Source: Anaerolineae bacterium (GTDB lineage: Bacteria > Chloroflexota > Anaerolineae > CG2-30-64-16). Taken from it: a stretch of DNA of 9,048 nt. Below the pieces are notes generated by a model that worked only from the letters and a program-made list of their open reading frames with translations, had not been told where the DNA came from and searched no databases. Shown piece after piece: positions 1-7,174 of this stretch. The stretch is taken from positions 1 through 9,048 of the forward strand of contig JALOOE010000048.1 of assembly GCA_025454565.1 (NCBI GenBank), given 5' to 3'. The translations under genes were made by a program, and so were the position numbers. Within the stretch, counting starts at the first letter, position 1. Each line of letters begins with the position of its first letter.

Positions 1-1250
1 CCGGCGATGCGGTGCGCATAGATGCCGGGAATCTCGTGCTTGAAATAGCCCGACGGGATATCGCGCTCGGTGCTGCGTGGGCGTAAGTCGAGATAACCGC
101 CCAACGTGGCGGCGTGACGGCTGGCCTGCAGACGGATGCGGCAATCGTGCAGGCGCACGTCCGAAACGGGGAAACGCGCGTCCGTCCACAGCACCGCGCC
201 GTGCTCGCTCTCGGCGTCAATGCCGCGAAATTCGATATTGCGGATGCGCCCATTGCCGGCGCCCATGGCCGAAACCTGAAACGGCTCGGCGCCGCCCCAC
301 CACACTCCGGCGTACAGCCGCGCCGAGAGGCAGCAGTCATGCACCAGCACGTCCTCCACGCGCCCATTGTTGCGCGCCGAAACCAAGAATCCACGGTGGC
401 AGTCCGGCAGGAGACAATCGTGAATGCGCACCCGGCGCACAAAGTCGTCCATAAAGCCGATACGCACCCCCGAGCCGCGTGTCTGCAGGATGCAGTCGCT
501 GATGGTAATGTCCTCACACCAGGGCGGGTTGCGCATTTCCTCTTGGCTCCAGTGCAAGGCGTCGTTATCGCTGTTGCCACCCTTCTCGCTGGTCAGTGCA
601 ATGGCGTCGTCGGCGGAATGGATGTGGCAGCCGTGAATGGTGACGCGCCGACAGTAGCACAGGTGAATGCCATCGTTGTTGGGAATGCGCTCGTGGCCGA
701 AGATGGCCAGGTTCGTACACCATACATCTTCGCAGCCCACCAGGTTAAGGCACCAGCACGCAGCCTCGCGCAGGCGTATACCGCTGACGCACACGTTGTT
801 GCACTGGTCAAAATACACCAGGCGGTCAACGCGCTCACGAGGCAACGCCGCGCCCTCGTTCGACTCATCGTAGCGCCCCTGCGCCGGGAAGGTGCGCGAC
901 CAATCCATGAATTCCGGCCCGCGCCCATCGATGCAACCATCGCCCGTTATCGAGACATTCTGGCACCGATACGCAGCGATCAACGCCTTGCCGTGGAGCA
1001 TGCCCGCCACCTGATAAAAGTCGGCCAGGTCCAGGCTCGATTGCAGCGTCGCGCCGGCGCTCAAGTATAGGCGTATGCCACTGGCTAATTCAATCGTGCC
1101 GCAGCGCCAGATTCCCGGTGGCACAAACACCGTGCCGCCTCCCGCGGCCGCGCAGGCGCGCACGGCGGCGTTGATGCCCGGCGAAGCCAAGCCGGCGGCG
1201 GATGCGCCATAGTCACGAATGTCATAGACAACTGGCATCAAAGTGGTCAT
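1..1250 (-). CDS. GH28-like right-handed beta-helix glycoside hydrolase (C-terminus cut by window edge)
   Basis: This frame is open from an ATG at 1250 to the window edge (416 codons, no stop), so the gene is partial. The start is well supported: a GAGGAG Shine-Dalgarno lies 6 bases upstream, and the N-terminus (YDIRDYGAS near residue 9, then GGGTVFVPPGIW) is the usual entry into the pectate-lyase/polygalacturonase fold. NNDG (191-194) and ADD (213-215) match the GH28 'NTD' and 'DD' catalytic-acid motifs. The later GH28 'HG' and 'RIK' motifs are not clear: RGSGVRIG (258-265) and a CHRGFLVSARNNG segment lie where they would be expected. Rungs such as ITISDCIL, VRIHDCLL, VLVHDCCL and VRLHDCRI repeat through the helix, and I count about 20 cysteines. 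No signal peptide is visible, so a cytoplasmic enzyme acting on imported oligosaccharides is inferred. It is last in the visible operon, one base after the serine hydrolase stop. Polygalacturonase, rhamnogalacturonase or another beta-helix activity all remain possible. Confidence 0.85.
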   Translation of the reverse strand, partial: MTTLMPVVYDIRDYGASAAGLASPGINAAVRACAAAGGGTVFVPPGIWRCGTIELASGIRLYLSAGATLQSSLDLADFYQVAGMLHGKALIAAYRCQNVSITGDGCIDGRGPEFMDWSRTFPAQGRYDESNEGAALPRERVDRLVYFDQCNNVCVSGIRLREAACWCLNLVGCEDVWCTNLAIFGHERIPNNDGIHLCYCRRVTIHGCHIHSADDAIALTSEKGGNSDNDALHWSQEEMRNPPWCEDITISDCILQTRGSGVRIGFMDDFVRRVRIHDCLLPDCHRGFLVSARNNGRVEDVLVHDCCLSARLYAGVWWGGAEPFQVSAMGAGNGRIRNIEFRGIDAESEHGAVLWTDARFPVSDVRLHDCRIRLQASRHAATLGGYLDLRPRSTERDIPSGYFKHEIPGIYAHRIA

Positions 1251-1251
1251 G

Positions 1252-2658
1252 CTAGACTCCTCGTTTGAAAATCACCGGGGGCAAGTCGTGGCAAAACGGC
1301 AAGGCAGCCTGCTCGATGCGCCCCCCGCCTGCGAAAGTTACATCCATTTCGAGCAGGTCGTCGGCGTCGAACAGCGCAAAAGCATCCCCACCATAGGGCC
1401 GCGCATACGCGTCGAAGGAGTAGTAGCGCACGCGTAGGTCGCCATCCTGGACGGTGGCGATCAAGTCGCCGAAGGCCGGATGCGCGTAGCGGCCGATGTA
1501 CTCCTCCAACGACCGGCCGCTCGACGCGACCAGGCGGCTGCGCTTCTCGGTCAGGCGCTGCGCCGCGGCCGCACGAAAGCCACGCTTTTGTTCGGTGTAG
1601 CGGTGGAGCCAGGGCCGCGGCTCGAAACCGGCCGCGCGGTCGAGCGCCTCGAGCGCCAACGCCTGGGCCGGGCAGGCCGACGTGCGATTGCACAGTGCGG
1701 CGGCCGTCATCCCGCGGCCGGGGAGCACGTAAATGTGACTGGTATAGCCGTCCATCCCACCCGCGCCCGACCAACAAACCTCGCCTCGATAGACCTGGGT
1801 GATCCAGCCCAACCCTTGGCCGTAGAAGCGCAGCTCCGGCCACACTTCGGTCGCGTTGACGACCTGCGGCCGCGTGCATTCGGCGAGGGCTGCAGGCGGG
1901 ATCACGCCCGCGCCATCTCGCAGCATCATCTGGCCGTAGCGCGCTAGATCACGCACCGAACCGCTCACCGCGCCGGCCGCGGCCAGGGCGTACAGCTCCA
2001 TGAAAGGCAGCTCGCGCACGGGGGTGAAACCGTTAGGGCCGCACGGTCGGGCGTAGTTGTCGTCGCGGGTCAGGTCGGCGGTGGTCGTCGCCAGCGACGC
2101 CAGGCCGAGCGGTTCAAACAGGAGCTTGCGCACCAGGGTGTGCCAGTCTTTGCCCGTCGCGGCCTGGAGCATCAGCGCGATGAGGCCGAAGTTCAGGTTC
2201 TGATATTGGAACGCGGTGCGGAATTCGCGGGCGTGCGGCGTAGCGGCCACGATGCGGAGCACATCCTCCGGCGCGATGTTCCGCCGCCAGAAGATCAGAT
2301 CGCAGGCCGGCAGCCCGCTGCGGTGCAAGAACAGATCGCGCAGTGTACAGCGCTCGGCCGCCATCGGATCGGCCAGCCGGAAATCAGGCAGCAGGTCGCG
2401 CACGCGCATCTCCCACGTCAGCGCGCCGCGGTGCACGAGCGCGGCGGCGGTCAGCGCGGTCATCGTCTTGCTGATCGAGGCATAGGCGAAGCGCGTGTCG
2501 CCGTCCACCGGCAGCCGGCCGGCCGCGTCACGCGAACCGAAGCCCCGGCAGAAGATCTCGCCGGCGCGGTCATAGGCGGCTACGGCTGCGCCGGGTGTCG
2601 CGTTTTCTTCCAGAACCCGTGGAACCAGTTCTTCAAGGGTGGACAGGCTCAGAGACAT
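1252..2658 (-). CDS. serine beta-lactamase-fold hydrolase, probable family VIII-type esterase (468 aa)
   Basis: This is a serine hydrolase of the beta-lactamase/S12 superfamily (class C beta-lactamase, DD-peptidase and family VIII esterase fold). Counting from the ATG at 2658, the nucleophile motif S-x-x-K is S61-I-S-K64 (in FAYASISKTM) and the second motif is Y152-Q-N154. At the third-motif position there is W296-S-G298 followed by GGMDGY, in place of the K-T-G of true beta-lactamases. W-x-G is the form known from family VIII carboxylesterases such as EstB, so an esterase or deacetylase is more likely than antibiotic resistance. Residues from about 385 on (EEYIGRYAHPAFG and a beta-rich tail) resemble the small lipocalin-like domain often fused to these proteins. 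No signal peptide is seen. A TTG at 2670, overlapping the previous stop, would add four residues, but it abuts the Shine-Dalgarno directly, so the ATG is preferred. Its position among glycosidases suggests removal of acyl groups from an imported glycan (inference). Confidence 0.88.
   Translation of the reverse strand: MSLSLSTLEELVPRVLEENATPGAAVAAYDRAGEIFCRGFGSRDAAGRLPVDGDTRFAYASISKTMTALTAAALVHRGALTWEMRVRDLLPDFRLADPMAAERCTLRDLFLHRSGLPACDLIFWRRNIAPEDVLRIVAATPHAREFRTAFQYQNLNFGLIALMLQAATGKDWHTLVRKLLFEPLGLASLATTTADLTRDDNYARPCGPNGFTPVRELPFMELYALAAAGAVSGSVRDLARYGQMMLRDGAGVIPPAALAECTRPQVVNATEVWPELRFYGQGLGWITQVYRGEVCWSGAGGMDGYTSHIYVLPGRGMTAAALCNRTSACPAQALALEALDRAAGFEPRPWLHRYTEQKRGFRAAAAQRLTEKRSRLVASSGRSLEEYIGRYAHPAFGDLIATVQDGDLRVRYYSFDAYARPYGGDAFALFDADDLLEMDVTFAGGGRIEQAALPFCHDLPPVIFKRGV
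1257..1262 (-). promoter_or_regulatory. Shine-Dalgarno of the beta-helix gene
   Basis: GAGGAG on the minus strand sits 6 bases before the ATG at 1250 and lies inside the last codons of the serine hydrolase gene. It fixes the start of the beta-helix protein and indicates that the two genes are read from one transcript. Confidence 0.75.
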
Positions 2659-2666
2659 CAAACAGG

Positions 2667-4247
2667 TCAATCCTCCGGCTTCAACAAGGAATTTCCCGCA
2701 TCATCGATCGCCTGAAGCCGCTTAAGCTCGTAATCCAGGCTGAAACGCACGCGCATGTTATCTTGAGGCAAGCACAGCAAGAAGGGGCGGCCGCCGGGCC
2801 GTCCTCCCTGGTTGATCACCTCCGTCATGGTTCCGCCCAGGGCCACCGTAAAGGGGTACTCGCCCGCCCACGGTATCAGGGCTGCCAGTTCAAACCGGCC
2901 GGCGCCTTGGTGGATCAGGCGGCTGTAAGGGCTTACGGTATCGCCGGGTTGACCGCCGAGCACGCGCTGGATTTCTCCCACCAGCACGACCGGCTCGGGT
3001 ACATTCTGTCCCAGGAATGTCTGCAGAGCAGGCTGGCGCCCATTCAGGCGCCTGTCCCACGCGCCAAGCCAGTCCGGATCAAGCTCAGCCCAAAGGCGCG
3101 CAATGGTATCTTCCTGGTCAAAGCCCAGGGGGCAGGCAGGCGAGGAGCGGTTGGCGTGATAATCGGTGATGCGCGTGCCATCCGCAGTAATGATAGCGGC
3201 GTGGTGCAGCAAGCGGCGCGCCGGCATCTGAAAATGGGCGACGGGGTCTTGCAGGCGCAGCCAGTGGTCCGCATACTGCAAAAAGTGGTCGCGCTCGGAG
3301 CGCGGTTGGTGGGCAAACCAGGCAATATCATCCCAGCCCCAGCGACGCGACGCGCGCTTATCCAGGTCATGCCAATCAGCCGGGGCGATGGAATACCCGC
3401 CCCAATTGTCGATCTCGATCAGGTAAGGCAAGGAGCGGCAAGACCAGCCGCTGGGAGAAATTCCGCCCATGCTGCTGCCCTTGAGCTGCAAGATGATGCG
3501 GTAGGGTTTTTCGCGCCAGGAGACGGCTGAGATGGGCCGGGCGTGAAAATCGAACAATAGGTGCTGGTTGCGTGCGATGCCGTGGGTGTGCGCATCCAGC
3601 AGTACCATTCCGCGGCGGGCAGCCCGGCGCGCATAGCTGCGCACCCGCTGCAGCAGATGCTCGAGAATTCGCGCCCCGCGATCGTGTTCGGCGTACCAGT
3701 GGGGCTGCCCCATGTGGATCGCCTCACAACCGGCATCAATGAGCGTGCGGCAGCGGTAGTACATCCAGCGCTGGGTTTCGGGGCGCACCAGGTCGAGCAC
3801 GTAGGCATTCAGATCCTGGTTCTCCCACACATAGGCCGGCGGGTTATTGGGGTGCAGCATATCTTCCAGGCAGAAACTCCGCGCCTCCACCGGCTGACCA
3901 AATTCTTCAAACACCCAGGCCGGCACAGGGATAAGGTTGACCCAGGGGAAGGTGGCTTCGGCGCAGATGCCCTGCACGATGATATGGGGGTCAATGGCAT
4001 GGCAGCGATCGATGAAATCTTTGGCGCGGGCGTGCATCCCGGCTTCATCGCCATCATAGCCGGTCTGCCAGTTGACCCATTCAAAAGGGTAAATGGCGCG
4101 GCCCAAGAACAAGGCCTTCAGGTTGGCGATCATGCGCAGATCATCTTCCATGGTGGGAGAGATCAGCTCATTGCACAGCGACAAGGCGCGGGATAGATAG
4201 GCGTGCAGGGTTTCTTCGGAGATGGTGCAGTTGAAATCGAGCGACAT
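2667..4247 (-). CDS. unassigned 526-aa protein, possible TIM-barrel glycoside hydrolase with C-terminal beta domain
   Basis: I do not recognise a named family. The ATG at 4247 shares one base with the stop of the GH38-like gene (TGATG), and AAGGGA lies about 8 bases upstream. Residues 1 to about 400 alternate hydrophobic strands and helices in a way that suits a TIM barrel: HIIVQGICAEATF (88-100), GCEAIHMGQPHWY (173-185), GMVLLDAHTHG (213-223), LLFDFHARP (230-238) and YLIEIDNWGGY (275-285). Conserved-looking acidic and histidine residues at the ends of these strands (E97, E175, H178, D218, H220, H222, D233, H235, E278, D280, D306, D307) could form an active site or metal site. The region is rich in tryptophan, as sugar-binding proteins often are. 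From about 412 on, the sequence becomes beta-rich (VVLVGEIQRVL, GRFELAALIP, GEYPFTVALGG, MRVRFSLDYELKRL), like a small beta sandwich that might bind carbohydrate. There is no signal peptide or membrane segment. The operon position suggests a glycan-cleaving or glycan-modifying enzyme; the function is unproven. Confidence 0.85.
   Translation of the reverse strand: MSLDFNCTISEETLHAYLSRALSLCNELISPTMEDDLRMIANLKALFLGRAIYPFEWVNWQTGYDGDEAGMHARAKDFIDRCHAIDPHIIVQGICAEATFPWVNLIPVPAWVFEEFGQPVEARSFCLEDMLHPNNPPAYVWENQDLNAYVLDLVRPETQRWMYYRCRTLIDAGCEAIHMGQPHWYAEHDRGARILEHLLQRVRSYARRAARRGMVLLDAHTHGIARNQHLLFDFHARPISAVSWREKPYRIILQLKGSSMGGISPSGWSCRSLPYLIEIDNWGGYSIAPADWHDLDKRASRRWGWDDIAWFAHQPRSERDHFLQYADHWLRLQDPVAHFQMPARRLLHHAAIITADGTRITDYHANRSSPACPLGFDQEDTIARLWAELDPDWLGAWDRRLNGRQPALQTFLGQNVPEPVVLVGEIQRVLGGQPGDTVSPYSRLIHQGAGRFELAALIPWAGEYPFTVALGGTMTEVINQGGRPGGRPFLLCLPQDNMRVRFSLDYELKRLQAIDDAGNSLLKPED
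2671..2676 (-). promoter_or_regulatory. Shine-Dalgarno that decides the serine hydrolase start
   Basis: GGAGGA on the minus strand lies 12 bases before the ATG at 2658 but touches the alternative TTG at 2670 with no spacer. Twelve bases is slightly long and zero is unusable, so the ATG is the better start. The site lies inside the end of the upstream reading frame, consistent with translational coupling. Confidence 0.55.
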
Positions 4248-6991
4248 CAGGATGATCCCTTTGCGCCCAAGCCGAGCGAAGAAGTAGGTTGAGAAAACTC
4301 GACGCGCAGAAAACGGGTTCTCCTGGCCTCCAGCATCCCCTGCACGCGGTTTTGCTGCACAGTCAGCTCGGAGCCATCGCTCTCCTGACCATCACTACCA
4401 AGCCAGTGGGCGCGCAGGGGCAGGCTGAGACCGAACTCCAGCAAAAAGGCGGTAGACCGGCCGCCGGTCTCCTGCAGGACCAGTTCCAGTCCGCCAGGGA
4501 TGGGGCGAGCGGCAGCCAGTAGCACGCTGGCAGGCTCCAGGCGCAGCAGGCTGGCAGAAGGAGGAAGGTGGGGAGCGAAACCAAAGGCGCGCTCCATAAG
4601 TCCGGCGGGGTGGTCGATGAGCGGCCCGCACAGCGGCGGGGCGCAGAACTCGGCGGCCGCGCGCGCAGCCGCGGCTCGGTCGAACGGCCCAGTGTGCAGG
4701 ATGAGCCGGTATGTGAAGCGCGTCCACCCCTGCTGGCTGGCGGGATAAGCCGTCATCCAATGGTTGTTCATCAGCCAACTCACCAGGTTGGGTTGGCCCA
4801 TCTCCAGCCGGGGGCGATACTGGTGATTGGTGAAGCCGCCGAAATGCACCAGCGCGGCTTCGGGCGAGATCAGTGTGGCCCCGCGATTGCCGTCGTTCAG
4901 CGCAGCCCAGCGCTGGATGAAGTAGAAGTCGCGGCAAGCATAGGGCAACTGTTCGGCCTCGGCCTGCACGACCGCGCCGGCGGTATCGTAGAACGCGGCG
5001 GGCTGCGCCAGCGCCAGCGGGAAGACCACGTAGACCGATTCCGGCTCCGTGACGGCCAGCTTGTCAAGATCGTAGATCAGGTCAATCCACGGCTCGTCCT
5101 CGTAGAGGATGACCTGAAAGCGCAGATCGTGCGCGCCGGGCGCTTGCAGGCGCAGGGCCAGGCGGCCTTTGCCGACGCCGGGCACAAACCGGCAGTCGAG
5201 CACACTGTCGGCGCCGCGGCGCCGCGGCGCCAGGAAGGGTTGGCGGTCGAAGTCGGCCCCTGCCGCCATCGTGATCTGCATGTCACGGCGGCCGCGCGGC
5301 GAGCGGTTGGTTTCGTAGACGTAGTGGCCCAGCCGCCACGGTGTGGAGTGATCCACCCATTCGCGGCCGTCCGTCTGGCTCACCAGGCTGACGATGGCGC
5401 CGCTGGCGGGATCGAGCCGTAGGGCGTAGAAGCGGTTCGCCAGCGTCCAGCCATCGCTCGTCACACCGGTCGTGGCGGCGAGGCCGGGCGCGATGGCGGG
5501 GATGAAGTCCGGTGCCTTAACCTCGGCCATGCCTTCGAGGGAAAAACCCGGCTGTGGTGAGACCGGCCCGGCGGTGCGCAGTGGCACGGTAACGTAGCCG
5601 CCGGCAGGCAGATCAACCTGGCCGTAGTCCACGCCCAGGTTCACACCCGCATGCGGTGCGGCGAGCTCCAAGTTGCGCTCCAGGTTGGGCAGCGCCCAAC
5701 TCGTGCTCGACACGCGCGGCAGATAGAGCGGCGCGCGGCGCGGCCAGGGCAGCGGGTTGAAGACGAGCACGCGCGGCTCGGTGCTTTGCGGCAGCCGCGC
5801 CGCCAGGTCGCGCAGACCAGCCTGCGCCAGTCGGGTGATTGCTGCATTCGCCGCGTACGCCAGGTGGTACTTGTAGGTGAGCGCCCCGCGGGTGTTGGGC
5901 GAAGATGGGTGGGTGACGCTTTCATCCATGCCCCAGGTGTGTTCGTCGAACAGCGCCAGGCTGCGCAAGGCGTGTTCTTCGTCGGACGGGTCAGGTGTGA
6001 AGGGCGGGCGCAAGCCGCTCAGCAAGGCGCCGAGCTCGCGCGCCGCGAACCAGCGCACGTGCGCTTGCCGGCCAAGCGCTGTCTCGAAGCTGCTGGCGGC
6101 GAAGCCCTGCGTCCACCAGTCGGTCCAATCGCCGCTCTGAGCTTGCAGAGCGGTTTCCTGCGCCAGACGGTCGAAGAAGTCCTTCAGGGTCGCCATGCGC
6201 AACTGCGGAAGGGCTTCGTCGCGGGCGTTCCAATCCGTCACGAAGTGCACCAGGTCTTCGTGTGGACCACCGTTGTCATACATGAAGGTGCTGGTGATCT
6301 GCAGCAAGGCGAAATCGTGCGGGTAGCGCCGCGCTTCCAGCCCGGCCAAGTAGCCTCGCAGCTTGGGGATGGACGCTTCCAGATCCATCACCCAGCCGGC
6401 GCTGGTCTTGACGCGTGGCACGCCGAAGTGCTGTCCGATGCCGTAGTGGTCACCATGCCAGGTGAGCAGCTTGCGCCCGCTGGGTCCGGCCCACCAAAAC
6501 CCGCGTGGCCGCGGCTGCGGGTCGCGCGCCATCGTGCGGTTCATCGCCATCGCCAGACCGCGGAATCCTCCGTCGAGGAGCAACTCGACAATGCCCCACG
6601 GCAGGCCGGTCACGTCGCAGTTGAGCGCGTACTCGATGGCGAAGCCGTACTCTCGTCGCAGGCGCGCGGCCACGCCGATCGTCTCAGCCAGGATTTGCAC
6701 GTCCGCTAGCGGTGACCAGTTGCCCCATAGCCCACCGAAATCGATCAGCCCGGCGCGGTGTAACGCTTGCAGGCGCTCGATTTCGGCAGGCGAAGCTGTG
6801 CGCAGGAAATCCTCCAAGGTCAGTAGCGCCTCCACCGTCCATTTGAACGGCTGAAGGTTGCCGGCATGCTTCTCTGCCAGACGCATAGCGCGGCGCAGGT
6901 AGGCGCGCTGGTTCGCCATGACCGTCTCGGGATGGTTGGTGTAGCCGATGTCGGTGTGGGAATGATGGACGAGATAGATGTCGCGGATCAT
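4247..6991 (-). CDS. GH38-like (alpha-mannosidase family) glycoside hydrolase (914 aa)
   Basis: The N-terminus IYLVHHSHTDIGYTNHPE (residues 5-22) carries the H-x-D zinc-ligand pair of GH38 enzymes (H12, D14). D126 in LNCDVTGLPWG is placed where GH38 has its nucleophile aspartate, which also binds zinc. H351 in FDEHTWGMDES is the likely fourth zinc ligand. The C-terminal third has the GH38 beta-sandwich signature: NNHW (742-745), then TAYPASQQGWTRFTYRL, and a late SVLLAAARPIPGGLELVLQETGG segment. Length fits GH38 enzymes of roughly 800-1100 residues. The motifs differ from classical alpha-mannosidases (CDVTG rather than a D-x-FG form), which suggests a divergent subgroup, perhaps related to the uncharacterised 'THLDIGFT' (DUF5054-like) branch. 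No signal peptide is visible, so a cytoplasmic enzyme is inferred. The start at 6991 fits the family N-terminus, although its Shine-Dalgarno is weak. It is the first enzyme gene after the transporter and overlaps the next gene by one base. Mannosidase specificity is not assured. Confidence 0.88.
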   Translation of the reverse strand: MIRDIYLVHHSHTDIGYTNHPETVMANQRAYLRRAMRLAEKHAGNLQPFKWTVEALLTLEDFLRTASPAEIERLQALHRAGLIDFGGLWGNWSPLADVQILAETIGVAARLRREYGFAIEYALNCDVTGLPWGIVELLLDGGFRGLAMAMNRTMARDPQPRPRGFWWAGPSGRKLLTWHGDHYGIGQHFGVPRVKTSAGWVMDLEASIPKLRGYLAGLEARRYPHDFALLQITSTFMYDNGGPHEDLVHFVTDWNARDEALPQLRMATLKDFFDRLAQETALQAQSGDWTDWWTQGFAASSFETALGRQAHVRWFAARELGALLSGLRPPFTPDPSDEEHALRSLALFDEHTWGMDESVTHPSSPNTRGALTYKYHLAYAANAAITRLAQAGLRDLAARLPQSTEPRVLVFNPLPWPRRAPLYLPRVSSTSWALPNLERNLELAAPHAGVNLGVDYGQVDLPAGGYVTVPLRTAGPVSPQPGFSLEGMAEVKAPDFIPAIAPGLAATTGVTSDGWTLANRFYALRLDPASGAIVSLVSQTDGREWVDHSTPWRLGHYVYETNRSPRGRRDMQITMAAGADFDRQPFLAPRRRGADSVLDCRFVPGVGKGRLALRLQAPGAHDLRFQVILYEDEPWIDLIYDLDKLAVTEPESVYVVFPLALAQPAAFYDTAGAVVQAEAEQLPYACRDFYFIQRWAALNDGNRGATLISPEAALVHFGGFTNHQYRPRLEMGQPNLVSWLMNNHWMTAYPASQQGWTRFTYRLILHTGPFDRAAAARAAAEFCAPPLCGPLIDHPAGLMERAFGFAPHLPPSASLLRLEPASVLLAAARPIPGGLELVLQETGGRSTAFLLEFGLSLPLRAHWLGSDGQESDGSELTVQQNRVQGMLEARRTRFLRVEFSQPTSSLGLGAKGSS
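5210..5231. repeat. 22-bp all-GC perfect palindrome, 8-bp tandem unit
   Basis: The unit GGCGCCGC is repeated two and three-quarter times, giving 22 bases that equal their own reverse complement. It lies within the GH38-like gene and encodes part of L-A-P-R-R-R-G-A-D in the middle of the protein. It leaves the reading frame intact. It could form a hairpin or be prone to slippage; a biological role is not shown. Confidence 0.8.
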
Positions 6992-7174
6992 GGAGTTGCT
7001 TTCAGACGCGCAGCGCGTACACGTGGAGACGCGAACTACTGATAACTAGCCCAAGAAGTAATACTCGGCCCTGAAACGCGATGCGTGAAGAACCCCGGCC
7101 TTTTCTCACGTTTCATGCTTCACGTTTTGCGACCGACATAACGAATCAATCTAGCGATCAGTAGGCCCGGAAGA
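6992..7174. other. 183-bp intergenic gap between transporter and enzyme genes
   Basis: This is the only sizeable non-coding stretch in the window; the other visible gene junctions are gaps or overlaps of 8 bases or fewer. It is less GC-rich than the genes around it and contains nested inverted repeats (7036-7164). I found no convincing sigma-70 promoter hexamer pair and no GC hairpin followed by a T-run on either strand. It may hold an internal promoter, an operator or an RNA-processing site that lets the enzyme genes be expressed at a different level from the permeases, or it may be the scar of a small inserted element. Confidence 0.7.
7036..7164. repeat. nested imperfect inverted repeats (MITE-like or operator-like)
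   Basis: The outer arms are CTACTGATAACTAG at 7036-7049 and CTAGCGATCAGTAG at 7151-7164; the second, reverse-complemented, matches the first at 12 of 14 bases. Inside them, CGCGATGCGTGAAG (7077-7090) and CTTCACGTTTTGCG (7118-7131) pair at 11 of 14 bases. The sequence between outer and inner arms also shows weak mirrored similarity. The right inner half contains TCACGTTT twice (7106-7113 and 7120-7127, period 14). No flanking target-site duplication is evident. This could be a degenerate miniature inverted-repeat element, a paired repressor site or an RNA hairpin. Confidence 0.5.

Noticed and set aside
114..1070. A 318-codon open frame on the plus strand opposite the beta-helix gene.
   Set aside because: The minus-strand frame carries clear beta-helix rungs and GH28-type motifs and an ideal Shine-Dalgarno; the plus frame is low-complexity in its Ala/Val/Arg content and has no recognisable domain.
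1247..1879. A 210-codon minus-strand frame inside the serine hydrolase gene.
   Set aside because: It is an Arg/Gly/Ala-rich out-of-frame reading; the overlapping frame holds the catalytic motifs.
2595..3530. A 311-codon plus-strand frame, and neighbouring plus-strand frames over 2140-2715 and 3561-4196.
   Set aside because: They lie antisense to the serine hydrolase and the 526-residue protein, cross gene boundaries and show no family features.
5651..6709. A 352-codon open frame on the plus strand.
   Set aside because: It is fully antisense to the GH38-like gene, whose zinc-site motifs lie in this stretch; its product shows no domain pattern and no good ribosome binding site. GC-rich codon bias on the coding strand leaves the opposite strand open.
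7106..7127. A CRISPR-like or tandem-repeat array suggested by the repeated TCACGTTT.
   Set aside because: There are only two 8-base copies, with a 6-base spacer and no longer repeat unit.
7085..7131. A possible rho-independent terminator in the gap after the MalG-type permease.
   Set aside because: The inverted arms are imperfect, the loop is about 27 bases and no run of T follows on the minus strand, so it does not fit an intrinsic terminator.
6992..7174. A sigma-70 promoter for the GH38-like gene.
   Set aside because: A TATTAC-like -10 can be seen on the minus strand, but no acceptable -35 lies at 16-18 bases from it; a promoter is plausible but not supported.
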